Part shown: positions 20,827 through 31,353 of the stretch, one piece after another
Layout: each line of letters opens with the position of its first letter
Position numbering within the stretch: position 1 is the first letter of the stretch
NCBI GenBank assembly: GCA_027919835.1
Contig: JANVFP010000007.1
Location: 1,364,001 to 1,428,000 of the forward strand
Source: Lentinula raphanica
Taxonomy: Eukaryota; Basidiomycota; Agaricomycetes; Agaricales; Omphalotaceae
DNA: 64,000 nt
Direction of reading: 5' to 3'
Notes under the pieces: generated by a model
The model's input: the letters and a program-made list of their open reading frames with translations, nothing else
Database searches by the model: none
Told to the model about the DNA's origin: nothing
Program-made: the position numbers and the translations under genes

Positions 20827-23800
20827 TTAATCATGTGATCCTGGGATCTCATGTGATGTGGGCGCTTGTTGTATCGTGCTTGATTGGCGCGATAATTTGC
20901 GCCAATCCTGAACTCCTTGCAGTTCTAGATATCTATCTAGAGCCGCAAGGTCTTTGCAACTATGATACGGCTCCGTCGTCGTATCTCCAAGATTCCATTT
21001 AACATGGAATAACAATTTCTTCCCATCCCATACGTGTCCTGTGATTTCATCGACTAGCCATTCTACGTCGATTGGCTCGCCGAAGTCGTATGGTTCCGCC
21101 ATTGTTCTTGACGGAAACAACGCATCGTTGTTCTCGTGGTATTTCCGTAGTAAGTTTACATGGAAATTGTTGTGTATTCCTCGTTTTGCCAATTCAGTTG
21201 GCAATCCTATACGATACGTTGACGAGTGTTCATTGGCTTCTACTACTGGGTAGGGTCCAATGTATTTGGGTAGAAGTTTTGACGCTCTACCCTTTGGTAG
21301 GTTTAGATTTTTTGTTGATATATAAACCAGATCATTGATTTTTATGTCTGGTTCCTCCCCCCTTCTTTTATTGGCTTGATGCGTTTGAATTACTCTTGAT
21401 TCGATTATAGCATCATGAGCATCTATCATGTTCTGCAGTGCTCGTTCTGCGAATTCTCTTATTCCTGGAGAGAATTCAGAACTTCTAGGTATTTCTCTGA
21501 TCATTGACGGTAGATATCCTCCGTCAATCTCGAACGGTGCATATCCTGTACTTTCGTTTATGCTTGAGTTTATTGCGAATTCAAGCATAGGGCATTTTTC
21601 TACCCAGTCTTTCTGATCCGCTTTGACCATGGATCGCAATATCTGTCCAATGGAACGATTCACCCGTTCCGTTATTCCATCCGTTTGTGGATGAAACGAT
21701 GTCGACATCAGTAATTTGGTGCCTAGTAATCGGTGTAATTCACGCCACCATTTAGACGTGAATTTAGGATCGCGGTCGGATACTATGGATTTTGGGAGTC
21801 CATGTAACCTCACAATTTCTTTGAGGAATATCCACGATAACTGGGACGCAGTAGTGGTTGTATTCACTGGAATCACATGGATTCGCGACGAGAATCTGCA
21901 TATAATGACCCAAAGGTAATTATATCCTTGTGAATTGGGGAATGGACCTATGAAGTCCATTCCAATTGATTCCCAAGGACGGCTAGGAATTGGTAGTGAA
22001 TGTAGTTTTCCACTAGGTTTTTGATTAGATGTTTTTGCTCGTTGGCAAACATCACAAGTTTTACAGAATTCTTCAACGTGTCCATTTACTTTTGGCCACC
22101 AATACCATCGACGGACATAGTCAGAGGTACGTTGCCCGCCGAAATGTCCTAGCGTTTCATGTGCTTGCTCAATGATTAAGCCACGAAGGCTTTTACCATT
22201 GATCGATGAACATCCTTTTGGAATACAAGTGACTGTTTCACCATTACGATTATGGGTGTATATTATGTTGTTTTCAATGGAAAACGCTGGGTGTTCCTTA
22301 GGGTTTGTTAGGATTTTAGCGAACAAACTATCGGAAGGATACAGTCGTTGAACATCAGCGATAAAATCGTCATGTTCGGGTAGAGAAGTTATGGGGTCTC
22401 TTCCTTTGCTACGCGAGCTTCCTATTGTAGGATTTTCATCTCTATTGTTTATATTTCTTTCTTGCGAATGAATGGACGGAGTGTCGTGTTGCTGTAGTTC
22501 AACCGCATCTATTTCGCGCGGTTCAACGACATCGTGTAAACCGCTTGGCGGTTTATTCTTGTTAGCTATTCGTGTAGATCGTCGTAATGCGTTGAGCTGA
22601 TCTTGCTGTATCTCTTCTAGGCGACCTTGAGGGAGGTCATCTAGTTGTTTGTCAATGCGTATATCTGCATTAACATATTCATAGGCTTCATGAATTTCAT
22701 CTTTTGTATCCGATTCGTAGTATCGGGACAAAGCGTCGGCAACTTTGTTTGTTATTCCTTTAATATAACGTATATCGAAGTCGAATCGAGATAAGTACTC
22801 CATCCATCTGGCTTGTCGCGATGATAATTTTTTCTGAGTTAGAAAAAATTCGAGAGTTCTATGGTCGGTAATGACATGAACTCGGTAGCCTAACAGTTTA
22901 TCTTCCCACTTGAGTAGAGCCTCAAGGATGGCGAGCGTTTCGAGTTCGAATACTCGATAGTTGTGTTGGGCCGATGTGAATTTCTTTGACATGAAACCTG
23001 CAGGTCTACATGTCTGCCAAGTGGGTCCTTGACCATACATACTACCCACGCCAGATATAGAAGCATCGCATATCACCCAGATAGGTTCATCGGTAGTAGG
23101 ATCTATAGGGCATAAAATCGGAGCAGTGCTTGCTAACCGTTTTATGTGTTGGAAGCATATTTCGTGTACCGGCATCCAAATGAACGGTACATTGTTCTTT
23201 ATCATGGCAGATAAAGGCCCAGTGTAGGTCGTGACGTCGGGCATGTATGGCGCTACGTACTGTACTAGACCGAGAAAGCGTTGAACATCGTTAAATGTAC
23301 GCGGTGTTCTCCATTCTCGTATGCGATTCATCTTGTCAATGTCTGCATGTATACCTTTGTCGTCGATAACATGCCCAAGACAATCTAGCTTGATTGCGAA
23401 AAGTTCACACTTTTCTTTTTTCAAATAAAACTTTTGTAGTCTGAGTCGGCGAAAGACTTCTTTGAGGTGTCTTTCATGTTCTTCGATAGAGTTGCTGAAT
23501 ATGAATATATCATCAAGGTAGACATGTACATATCGTCCTATGATATCGCGAAATACCATAGTCATAACTCGTTGGAATGTTGCAGGTGCGTTACAGTCAC
23601 CTTGCGTCATTACATTACTGACGTATGTTCCAAACACGCAGGCAAATGCTGTTTTCCAAACATCTCCGTTTTCATTGCGGATTTGTTCGTATGCGTCACT
23701 CATATCGATTTTGGAACGAAATTTATGTTTCGCGACGTCATTGCGAATTTGATCTTGGTCAGGGAACGGTGTAACGTCCTTGACCGTATTGTCATTACGC

Positions 23801-24177
23801 TGTCGGTAGTCTACGATCGTTCGTAGTGTACCATTTTTCTTTGGAATGCATAGCATTGGAGCCGCTTGGGGAGTGGTTTGATGGATCCACCACTTTGCTC
23901 TAGTATAACGGTCTAATTTTTCACTAAGTTGAACCTTGAGATAGTCGGGACAACGAGGCATATAATAGTTATATCGTCGTTGTTCATCAATGAGTGTGAT
24001 TTTATGATTGATTTCTCGTAGTGGTGGTAAGTCTTCAGGAACCCCACTCAACATATCTGCATTTTCTGCAGTCAATCGTGCTCGGAGTAAAGGAATATCC
24101 TTTGCATTATACGGACCATTATTGGGCAATTGACTATAGTCAATCATATTTGGGTGAACTGTATCGACGACACGCAT
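20827..24177 (-). CDS. pol: Gypsy pol: RT-RNase H-integrase-chromodomain, 1116 aa
   Basis: The reverse transcriptase has the catalytic YLDD at residues 220-223. RNase H has Asp371 in CDAS, Glu in LETLAILEAL and Asp438 in DHRT, ending in ADALSR. Integrase has an HHCC zinc motif (His673, His678, Cys708, Cys711), then Asp741, Asp801 and Glu837. Residues about 1036-1088 resemble a chromodomain (DVEWLVDEI...FHVKW...), as in chromoviruses that target histone marks. The ORF is long and open. The Met at 24177 is only the first Met after an in-frame stop cluster; upstream sequence to the protease is disrupted by stops and frame changes, so expression of this copy is doubtful. Confidence 0.88.
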   Translation of the reverse strand: MRVVDTVHPNMIDYSQLPNNGPYNAKDIPLLRARLTAENADMLSGVPEDLPPLREINHKITLIDEQRRYNYYMPRCPDYLKVQLSEKLDRYTRAKWWIHQTTPQAAPMLCIPKKNGTLRTIVDYRQRNDNTVKDVTPFPDQDQIRNDVAKHKFRSKIDMSDAYEQIRNENGDVWKTAFACVFGTYVSNVMTQGDCNAPATFQRVMTMVFRDIIGRYVHVYLDDIFIFSNSIEEHERHLKEVFRRLRLQKFYLKKEKCELFAIKLDCLGHVIDDKGIHADIDKMNRIREWRTPRTFNDVQRFLGLVQYVAPYMPDVTTYTGPLSAMIKNNVPFIWMPVHEICFQHIKRLASTAPILCPIDPTTDEPIWVICDASISGVGSMYGQGPTWQTCRPAGFMSKKFTSAQHNYRVFELETLAILEALLKWEDKLLGYRVHVITDHRTLEFFLTQKKLSSRQARWMEYLSRFDFDIRYIKGITNKVADALSRYYESDTKDEIHEAYEYVNADIRIDKQLDDLPQGRLEEIQQDQLNALRRSTRIANKNKPPSGLHDVVEPREIDAVELQQHDTPSIHSQERNINNRDENPTIGSSRSKGRDPITSLPEHDDFIADVQRLYPSDSLFAKILTNPKEHPAFSIENNIIYTHNRNGETVTCIPKGCSSINGKSLRGLIIEQAHETLGHFGGQRTSDYVRRWYWWPKVNGHVEEFCKTCDVCQRAKTSNQKPSGKLHSLPIPSRPWESIGMDFIGPFPNSQGYNYLWVIICRFSSRIHVIPVNTTTTASQLSWIFLKEIVRLHGLPKSIVSDRDPKFTSKWWRELHRLLGTKLLMSTSFHPQTDGITERVNRSIGQILRSMVKADQKDWVEKCPMLEFAINSSINESTGYAPFEIDGGYLPSMIREIPRSSEFSPGIREFAERALQNMIDAHDAIIESRVIQTHQANKRRGEEPDIKINDLVYISTKNLNLPKGRASKLLPKYIGPYPVVEANEHSSTYRIGLPTELAKRGIHNNFHVNLLRKYHENNDALFPSRTMAEPYDFGEPIDVEWLVDEITGHVWDGKKLLFHVKWNLGDTTTEPYHSCKDLAALDRYLELQGVQDWRKLSRQSSTIQQAPTSHEIPGSHD

Positions 24178-24716
24178 TTCTTTGTCGTCTTCTTCAATGA
24201 ATATCTCAGTAACAGTTCATCAAGTGGTATATTCTCTAGAGGAATCGTGATGAGTTTTATAGAAAGGTTTTTGCGGCGCTTGACCCTTCGTTTCTTCTTT
24301 TTACGCAAACCTTTTCGGTTTGTGCTCGTCTTTGGCGCTTGCCCTTTCTTGGTTTGTTTCGATTATGCTCCATATATTGAATTATCGATGGATATTCAAT
24401 ATTGGATTATTTTCGTCGGTAATTTGATTTTCTCGATCGTTTGATGTATGTACTTCGTTATCGGTACATACGCTATCTCTTTCTACACGGTCTTTGTAAA
24501 ATTCTTGTAGAATTTCTGTGTAGTTAGATAATTCGTCTGCAGTGAACGTATTTACTTCAGGCGATTTGTTATTCGAGTCGAATCTTTCTATTATTATAGG
24601 AAAATTCTGGGGAAGACTTCGTGAGTTCGTTGAAGTTCACTTTTGATGTGATCTTCGTCCAAGACTTCTTCGATTTGAATACCACTTTTCTTTTTTGTGG
24701 TATTTATCGTCGATAG
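24178..24716 (-). pseudogene. Disrupted linker between protease and RT
   Basis: Fragments of open frame (about 24600-24716, 24370-24590 and 24195-24360) lie in different phases, separated by TGA/TAA codons. The last one is very basic. In intact relatives protease and RT are continuous, so at least two frame changes are inferred. No single GT..AG intron restores it convincingly. Confidence 0.55.
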
Positions 24717-25172
24717 TCATTCGTTTTTGTGTTCAACTTCTTTTCGTCGAACAGTTTGGTTGAGTTCTTCACGTCTCATGGCCATTCTTCGTGAAAATTC
24801 GGCTGCATCCTCCCCTACCGAAAGAGTCGGCGCACTTTTTCCTTTTATAAGGATTAAGTCTTTCTCAAAGTCTAATTGAATTCCATGCTTTCGCATGAAT
24901 TTCGTACCAATAATAGCGTCGTATCGATCAATGTTTACTATATCGAAATAAACATTGTCTTTGACTGCACCATATTCTGCTTTAACTATGGTTCCATAGT
25001 TAAATTTTGCTTTACTACCCGTCGTTCCTAATTGTAACGAATGTTGGTTAGTGAGTTGATGAATTTTTATATTCGCAACTCTCGCAAACGACGGACTCAA
25101 GGCTTCAATAGTACATCCAGAGTCAAATAGTGTGAATGCTTTGACTCCGCCAATTGTAATTGACGCTGTCAT
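24717..25172 (-). CDS. Gypsy aspartic protease domain, 151 aa
   Basis: Retropepsin-like: the catalytic DSG triad is at residues 17-19 (FDSGC) and the AIIG motif near residue 87. It is in the same frame as gag, separated only by a TGA at 25179-25181 and two codons. So gag and protease are one frame with a single stop between them, as in readthrough-type retroelements, or as after a nonsense mutation. It ends at a stop before the degraded linker to RT. Confidence 0.8.
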   Translation of the reverse strand: MTASITIGGVKAFTLFDSGCTIEALSPSFARVANIKIHQLTNQHSLQLGTTGSKAKFNYGTIVKAEYGAVKDNVYFDIVNIDRYDAIIGTKFMRKHGIQLDFEKDLILIKGKSAPTLSVGEDAAEFSRRMAMRREELNQTVRRKEVEHKNE

Positions 25173-25178
25173 CGGTTT

Positions 25179-28088
25179 TCAATCTTTGATAGGTCCTCTA
25201 TCTGGTCGATTCATTACTCGCGACGATTTCTTTATCAAGATACTTTTCTGAGGATCTTGAATATTTCCATTATTGATGGCCGCGAAATGGTCATCATTAA
25301 GTTGTATAGTTTTCGTATCGACCTCATCATCGCGATACGGGTGATCACTAGGATCAATTGTTTGAAAGATATCTTCATCGAATCCTTCTTCCACTATTAT
25401 TGAAGGTCCTAAATCTAGTTCCTTCACGTTATTCTTGTTGTCTTCGGGCATTGTTATTTGTCCGAAGAATTCTATCATGTCTTCATCCTCATCATCATAC
25501 ATGCGACCAACGTATTCATCTTCATATGGTTCAAGTGCCCATTCTCCTTCGGATTCGTCATCTGATTCAATGGGAGCTCCTGGGGGTACATCTTCTTCAA
25601 TGTCGTGGTCTTGCACGTTCATCAGTGCAATGGGTTGAGAAGAGTTTTCCGTTTCCTCTTCTTGTATGGAATATAGACGTGGTTGCCCATATCGTTCACA
25701 TTTCGGGTCATTAGCATAATGGCCAATTTTTCCGCATCCGTAGCACAGTTGTGCAGAGGATTTGTTAGGTTTCTTGTTGTCGACAGGTTTGTTGCTGTCG
25801 ACCTTCTGTTTATTGTATTTATTCTCGGGGGGAGCATTCATTCTTTTGAAGCTCCCTGCTGGTTTTTCGCTTGATTTATAGTGAACAGCTTTATATGGTT
25901 TCCCATTGAGTATTATCGGTTTTGACGATGTCGAAGGAGCGTTAGAATACTTTTGTTCCTTCTTTAATCGGTTGGCATAATATGACGAGTTTTGAGGTTT
26001 CTTGGTTGAAGAAACATAATAATTTTGTAGGACTTTATTATCTTCAAGACGCTTAACTGACTTGACGATTGTTTGAATACCCGCGTATTCGGGAACAGCT
26101 CCATTGTCAATCAACTTCTTGACCATATCCATAGGTAAACCGTCAAGGAATCGTTTTCGAAAGCTATATTGGTTGGGTGGTTGTGGCATACGAGCAGCCC
26201 AACGATCAAGTGTAGCGTAATAATCTCGCACACCTTTGTCAGGATCATATACTACTTCTTCGTAACGTTGAGTCGCTTGGTGTACAGTAGCCGCTTGTAC
26301 ACATCTGTCGAATAGGCCTATTATGGTCTCTTCGAATGTCCAATTCTCTTTTGCACGGTGAATGCCAGCAACTTCATCATTGTACCATTCAATAGCTTTA
26401 CCAGTAAGGTATATGCCTACTAGCGATACGCGATATTTGTCAAAGGATGGCCCGCAGTATCCACTAACTACCATCCATCGTAATAATGACAATAGCCAGG
26501 CGTCGAACTTCTCTACATCCGACGTTCCATCATATGGCTCGGGAGATGGAATCTTTGCTTGTCGAATCCCATCAATATTGGGAGTGGGATTCCCAACGTA
26601 GTACTGGATTTGTTTTTTATAGATTTTATGTACGGAATGTGCCCATCGTTGACGACGTTCGTCGTCGGCTGTTTGAGCTCTCATTTTCTTGAGTAGCTTC
26701 CTCTTCGCTCTCTTGCGCTTGTTCTTACTTTCTTTATCGACATTGTTCATAGCTGAATTGTTAAATAGATCGTCAACCCATGATTCATCCGATGATGACG
26801 AATCTTCACTGGATTCATTGATATTATCGCTCGAATCCGCTTCCCAAGGTGTTTGTTTGCGGTGGAAGCTTCGTTTACTTCCACCATTGCTACTGTTATC
26901 ACCGTCATCGGGGTCACCTGGTGGTCCACCAGTTGTGACCTTTAGTTGGGTTGGAGATTGCTCGTTATTAGCATCAATCTTTGATTCATCAGAGGGTATC
27001 TCATTGGGTGGATTAGGTGGTCGATTATTAGGATTATCAGTATTATACTGATTATTCCACATGTTTCGTTCATTCACCATTTTGTCCACCGGGATTCCAT
27101 CATCATTGAATCCTACTAGTTGGTCCGCAAACAAGGAATGACCTTGTCGTCTAAGATCGTCGTTACGTTGACGTTGTATCGCTACTCGATCAACCCATGA
27201 TAGTTGCAACCCGTTTTCGTCAGAACCCGTGGTTTCTTTCACCGAAGGGTTCCGAGTTTCGGATACTCCTTCGCGATTCGTAGAATCTACTGGTTGTACA
27301 GTAGGTTCTTGTTTGATAGACGTATGGTCATTAACGTCTTCAGTTCTAACTCCTTGTTCCACATTCGGTACTGGAGTTAGAAGAGGTTGATGTGTATTAT
27401 GGGAATTAGGATTCGTAGTGCGGACAGAGGGAGTGGATGTCATTGTAGTCGAAGCGGGGCGATTCGGGGCATTTCCTTGATCCACTTTCGTCTCTTCTGG
27501 CCTATTAAGAGTGTGTTGTACCTGAGCGAATTCTTCCCTCGTCAATAGCACTTCTCCTACCGCGTCAAAGTACCTCGCATAGTTTTGCTCGATGGTAGCA
27601 AAACTGTCTATCATACTCGTATGAATTCGACGAATGTCGTCAATTACTGATGACCGGAATGTAGTCATAAATTCTATTGGATTGGCTCTAATAGCTTGTA
27701 ATCCTGCCGAATTAGTAGGATTGAAAATAGGTGGAGGAGGAGAAATGTTATTGCTAACATTCGGTGTAGTCGTACGAGTTTCTCCTCTATTAGGATTAGG
27801 CATGCTAATGTATGGAAGGCTAACACCTTCAGTGAAACGATCTATAGGAGAGCCATTATCTCTGTCTATTGGAGAATGAACTTCCAAATTGTTATTGTGC
27901 TGCATTGCAGCGACTCTTGCTTGTACGTTTTCCACTACTTGTCGCCATGACGTGGACGTGTCAGCGGGCGACGGCTGTGGTGGATTGCCTCTGGTATCGG
28001 GCGCTGGCCACGGTTGTCTAGGTTGATTGATACTAGGATTGTTCCACGAAGATCGAGGGGAACGCTCAGAGTTTTCGGGGAAGTACAT
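25179..28088 (-). CDS. gag: Gypsy gag polyprotein, 969 aa
   Basis: It starts 86 bp inside the 5' LTR. The N-terminal half is Pro/Asn/Ser-rich and low in complexity, followed by an acidic Ser/Asp stretch and a KRKRAKRK basic patch. The capsid-like region is about residues 490-690 (DAWLLSLLRWMV, AIEWYNDEV, FLDGLP). A zinc knuckle of the form CX2CX4HX6C lies near residue 775; the last spacing is two longer than the classic CCHC. An acidic C-terminal tail precedes the stop. It is large for a gag. Confidence 0.85.
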   Translation of the reverse strand: MYFPENSERSPRSSWNNPSINQPRQPWPAPDTRGNPPQPSPADTSTSWRQVVENVQARVAAMQHNNNLEVHSPIDRDNGSPIDRFTEGVSLPYISMPNPNRGETRTTTPNVSNNISPPPPIFNPTNSAGLQAIRANPIEFMTTFRSSVIDDIRRIHTSMIDSFATIEQNYARYFDAVGEVLLTREEFAQVQHTLNRPEETKVDQGNAPNRPASTTMTSTPSVRTTNPNSHNTHQPLLTPVPNVEQGVRTEDVNDHTSIKQEPTVQPVDSTNREGVSETRNPSVKETTGSDENGLQLSWVDRVAIQRQRNDDLRRQGHSLFADQLVGFNDDGIPVDKMVNERNMWNNQYNTDNPNNRPPNPPNEIPSDESKIDANNEQSPTQLKVTTGGPPGDPDDGDNSSNGGSKRSFHRKQTPWEADSSDNINESSEDSSSSDESWVDDLFNNSAMNNVDKESKNKRKRAKRKLLKKMRAQTADDERRQRWAHSVHKIYKKQIQYYVGNPTPNIDGIRQAKIPSPEPYDGTSDVEKFDAWLLSLLRWMVVSGYCGPSFDKYRVSLVGIYLTGKAIEWYNDEVAGIHRAKENWTFEETIIGLFDRCVQAATVHQATQRYEEVVYDPDKGVRDYYATLDRWAARMPQPPNQYSFRKRFLDGLPMDMVKKLIDNGAVPEYAGIQTIVKSVKRLEDNKVLQNYYVSSTKKPQNSSYYANRLKKEQKYSNAPSTSSKPIILNGKPYKAVHYKSSEKPAGSFKRMNAPPENKYNKQKVDSNKPVDNKKPNKSSAQLCYGCGKIGHYANDPKCERYGQPRLYSIQEEETENSSQPIALMNVQDHDIEEDVPPGAPIESDDESEGEWALEPYEDEYVGRMYDDEDEDMIEFFGQITMPEDNKNNVKELDLGPSIIVEEGFDEDIFQTIDPSDHPYRDDEVDTKTIQLNDDHFAAINNGNIQDPQKSILIKKSSRVMNRPDRGPIKD

Positions 28089-28174
28089 ACTTGTTGGTTG
28101 TTATTGAAAATATTTGTCTACTGGTTTACTGACTCTAGAATTTCTTGTTTTAGATTTCTAGATGTTCAAAAAAG

Positions 28175-28338
28175 TGTACAGCTGGTGTCTCGGAGAGACG
28201 AGTCCTTAAGATTCGAACGCTGAACACGACAAGTTATATATACCGTGTGGTGGTTGAAAACAAAAAGAACTAAGTAGTAATCAACAGTAAACAATCGGAT
28301 ATAGCAGTATTATGTAACCATTTCTCATGGGCGTTACA
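28175..28338 (-). repeat. Gypsy 5' LTR
   Basis: 164 bp. On the element strand it begins TGTAACGCCC and ends TGTACA. The TATA-like box at about 28233-28244 (complement) should drive the element transcript. The sequence just inside it starts CTTTTTTGAACATC and lacks the TGG start of a tRNA-primed binding site. Confidence 0.93.
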
Positions 28339-29601
28339 CACGGCATCCAAATAACAGACTAGAGTATTCAAACTTTGGCTTTGAGTGGGGTACAAGCCCG
28401 GGCTGTAGCTGGAGCGTCAAGAATGCACCATCTGTAACTGATTTCTGGAACTCACCGAAGGAAAGATAGATTTGATTCTGTGAGTTGTACTATAGTCTAC
28501 AGAGAGAATGAGAACAGGGAACAAGAAAAAAAACACGAGGCGGATATACTCGAATCTCGATAGACCATACCACCATAATGCAAGCTTGTCTTGTGAGGGT
28601 CTGCCTAGGCGGTCTGCGGTCTGCGGAAAATACATCGTCATTGATGGTGATGTCCACAGCTTACTCTTTGGGCTCAAAATCTTAGCTTGAAACCGAATAG
28701 CAGAGGTATAGACGAGAGAATTGGGGTGATCATCTCATACCCATGAGTTGTCTGGAGGTCAATCCCGCGCGGGTAGGCTGTTGAGCACACATGACAAAAA
28801 GCAAGTGCAGGAGCGTTCAGCGCACCGGGAAAGCACTGTATAGCAGGATTGGGCAGGCGAATTCCTGATAGCCGTGTTTTGGGTTTTATGGCGATGGGAG
28901 AAGAAAACAGAAACTCAGTGAGCGCCTAAACGTGAGATAAGTATCTTGCCATCTGAATCAGACATCTCAGAACCGGGCACTACAAGTATGTTTTGACTCT
29001 TAACCATCTTCTGACCATCTTCAAGCTATTTCAGCATGATATAGAAGACCAGACGGCAAGGCTTGAGCTCATCTGATATGAAACTACAGAGAGCTACAGT
29101 CAAATTGCGTGCAATGGTTCGAAGTAACGCTCTAGTATCAGATCAGATATCAGTTCCGCACTCCATGGACTCCTGAGCTCTTCATCGGCGAATGACTCTA
29201 GCAGATGAATACCCTACGCTTAGTCAATCATCACCAATACCACATTTGAGCTCAATTTGAGCTCAGCGCAAATGGTTGTTTCATGATATGCTATGCCCTG
29301 CGGAGGCTATGAGAGGCTATGGGAGACTTCAGAGGACTTCGAAGTTCGCGTCGCGAGTCACTACGGACCTCCGATTCGGACTGCTTCAAACTCCGCTGCT
29401 TATTTGTTTCATCTCTCTTGAACACTGACAAGCATTACCTCCTCGGACTCCATTTTTCCAGCAACTGAGCCTCGTTTTCTATTCACACCGGTGGTGCGTT
29501 GTCGACCTACACTTTGTGATCTATCTGCTCACCGTTGTCGTCTATCATACAGGCTCGAACGTCAGATTTGCTGGCCAATTTGAAATCAACCTTACGCTCT
29601 C
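28339..29601. other. Intergenic region
   Basis: No ORF, RNA gene or repeat is recognised over 1.26 kb. The right part is presumably the promoter of the secreted-protein gene at 29602. Confidence 0.4.
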
Positions 29602-30885
29602 ATGTCACTCTCTGCAGCATCTGACTTCACCCTATCGTTTCTACTTCGGGTAATCCTCCTCATTGGCTGTCTCTTTAGAGTTGCCGTGCTTGCTGCCCCA
29701 GTCGTACAGCAACCTGAAAAACCTGACATTGAAGAAGGTGAATATATCTCTTATCAAGCAGCGATTCAGAACGTCCACTGATATAGCTGTGAGTCAGAAA
29801 TATTTCTTGAGAGATACACCGATACCTCTTCCCGCCCTCTGGGCCACACCGATACCCCTCCCTACCCAACAGAGGCTTACAAAGTGGCTCTGCGCATCGG
29901 CGATACTGTCTATTGCTCAGAAGAAAACTGTCCAGGCCCAGGAGAGTTTGAATATCGAAAATCAATCGGCTCCGCTCGATTCTTGAATCAGACTGTGAGA
30001 GCTGACGCTCTCAACATGGTACGAGAACTCGCCCGTGGAACCCACTTTTCGACGGGATCTTGGCAGGACTGGATAGCGCGTTCGCAGTCCCCAGAGGAAC
30101 AAATCCCCGACTACGGGAAGAACTATGTAGATTCGAAGAACGAGGAAATTCGTGCCTCTTGGGAATATTCTGACTCCGTGATGGAGTTTTTGTCGAGTCA
30201 GCTCTCTGGGTTAACAGAACCCACTTTTGTGATCACCGCCGATGCGCTGAGCTTGTGGAAAAGCGACATGACAGATAGCATGAACTTGCTACGAGATTCC
30301 TCCTTCTCGGACAAGATGATTAGTTACGGTGAGGATACTTCATGGAGCTCCAAAGACATAAATTGAATCTCATTTTTGGTAGAAATGGTCTTGCATGAAT
30401 ATCTTGAGACACAAGGGGGCGTGACTGGAGAAGTTTGTCTAGCCATTGGTGCGAGAATGCTCTGCTTGGATGAACCCCCGCCGAAGAACTCGAAAAAAAA
30501 ACATGTGCCTCCGGTGTTCATTGGCAGTGCTACGTTTCCAAATTCACATACCAGAGACACGTTCTTCCACGACATACGTAGTAGCTTTCCAGTCGATAGG
30601 GAAAAGGTGAAGAAAGACGCAAAGGTTGAAGCAATTGAAGAGGGAAAGTTGGCTGGCAAGACAATCGGATGGCCTGTACGCTATAGAGATAATTGGATCT
30701 ATCTCGATATCATCATCGGTCGGCTTTCGCAATCAAAACCCTTCATCAATCCCCCAACCATTGCGGAATATAAACGAGTACGGTCGAACCGTATGCAGGG
30801 TCTGGTGGAGTTCAAGCGAAAGCGGCAAGCAATGAATCGTTCAACGCGCCAAAAGAAAAAAGGCAGGTTAGACAGTCAGAGGTAG
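29602..30885 (+). CDS. Secreted protein of unknown family (three exons, about 389 aa)
   Basis: Exons: 29602-29737, 29798-30328, 30383-30885. Both introns (60 and 54 nt) are GT..AG and both follow the first codon base. The start gives a signal peptide or signal anchor (residues about 1-33, core FLLRVILLIGCLFRVAVLA). The ORF visible at 29663 is a wrong-frame shadow; acceptor AG at 29796-29797 keeps the frame. The middle has Trp/Asp/Ser-rich text, a Pro-Lys-rich loop (PPPKNSKKK), and the C-terminus is very basic (KRKR...RQKKKGR), unusual for a secreted protein. No domain is recognised. Confidence 0.65.
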
Positions 30886-31353
30886 CTGAGGATGTAGAAG
30901 GAGTCTCAGTAGGTGCTACGAATCAGTGGGACACCATTCTGTCCTTTGGATGCAGGATGATAGGCGTTTGTATCCGACTTGGTGTTTTTGCGAGCGAGAC
31001 TTGTCTGAGTGTTTGTACTTTGTGCTTCGATACCTTCTGCAACAGAATATTGTTTCATTGGCTATGGTTTTTGACTGGAACTTAGCTTAGTGACTTGGAC
31101 AACACCACTTCATGTTTGATGTCACAAGATAGGCGCAAATCCTTTCAGGGCTTCAAGCTTCAAGCTTCAAGTTGCGAGCGAAGCGTATGTATGTACATAA
31201 TCTAATCTAATCTTATCATGACGTTGACCGTTGAGCTTGTCGTCAGTACAAACGTAGAGCTTGACATCACTCTGGATCTCAGTCAACTTTTAAAACTCGA
31301 CGCTGGTCTAAGTACATGAATCGTGCGTTCTCTAAAGATCCTCTTTCTTCTAA
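30886..31353. other. Intergenic region
   Basis: 3' flank of the secreted-protein gene and upstream region of the SDR gene. A short CTTCAAGCTTCAAGCTTCAAG-like tandem occurs near 31150. Nothing else was seen. Confidence 0.4.

Larger units (their letters stand above)
18662..28338 (-). mobile_element. Ty3/gypsy (chromovirus-like) LTR retrotransposon, about 9.7 kb
   Basis: Two LTRs of 163 and 164 bp flank gag, protease, RT-RNase H-integrase with a C-terminal chromodomain-like region, and a third ORF, all on the minus strand. The order RT-RH-IN is that of Metaviridae (Ty3/gypsy). A purine-rich tract GGTGGGGGAGAG (complement of 18825-18836) sits directly before the 3' LTR. The LTRs differ by one substitution and one indel, so the copy is young. 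The 5-bp flanks (18657-18661 and 28339-28343) do not match, so no target duplication is seen. The protease-RT linker contains stops and frame changes. Confidence 0.92.
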
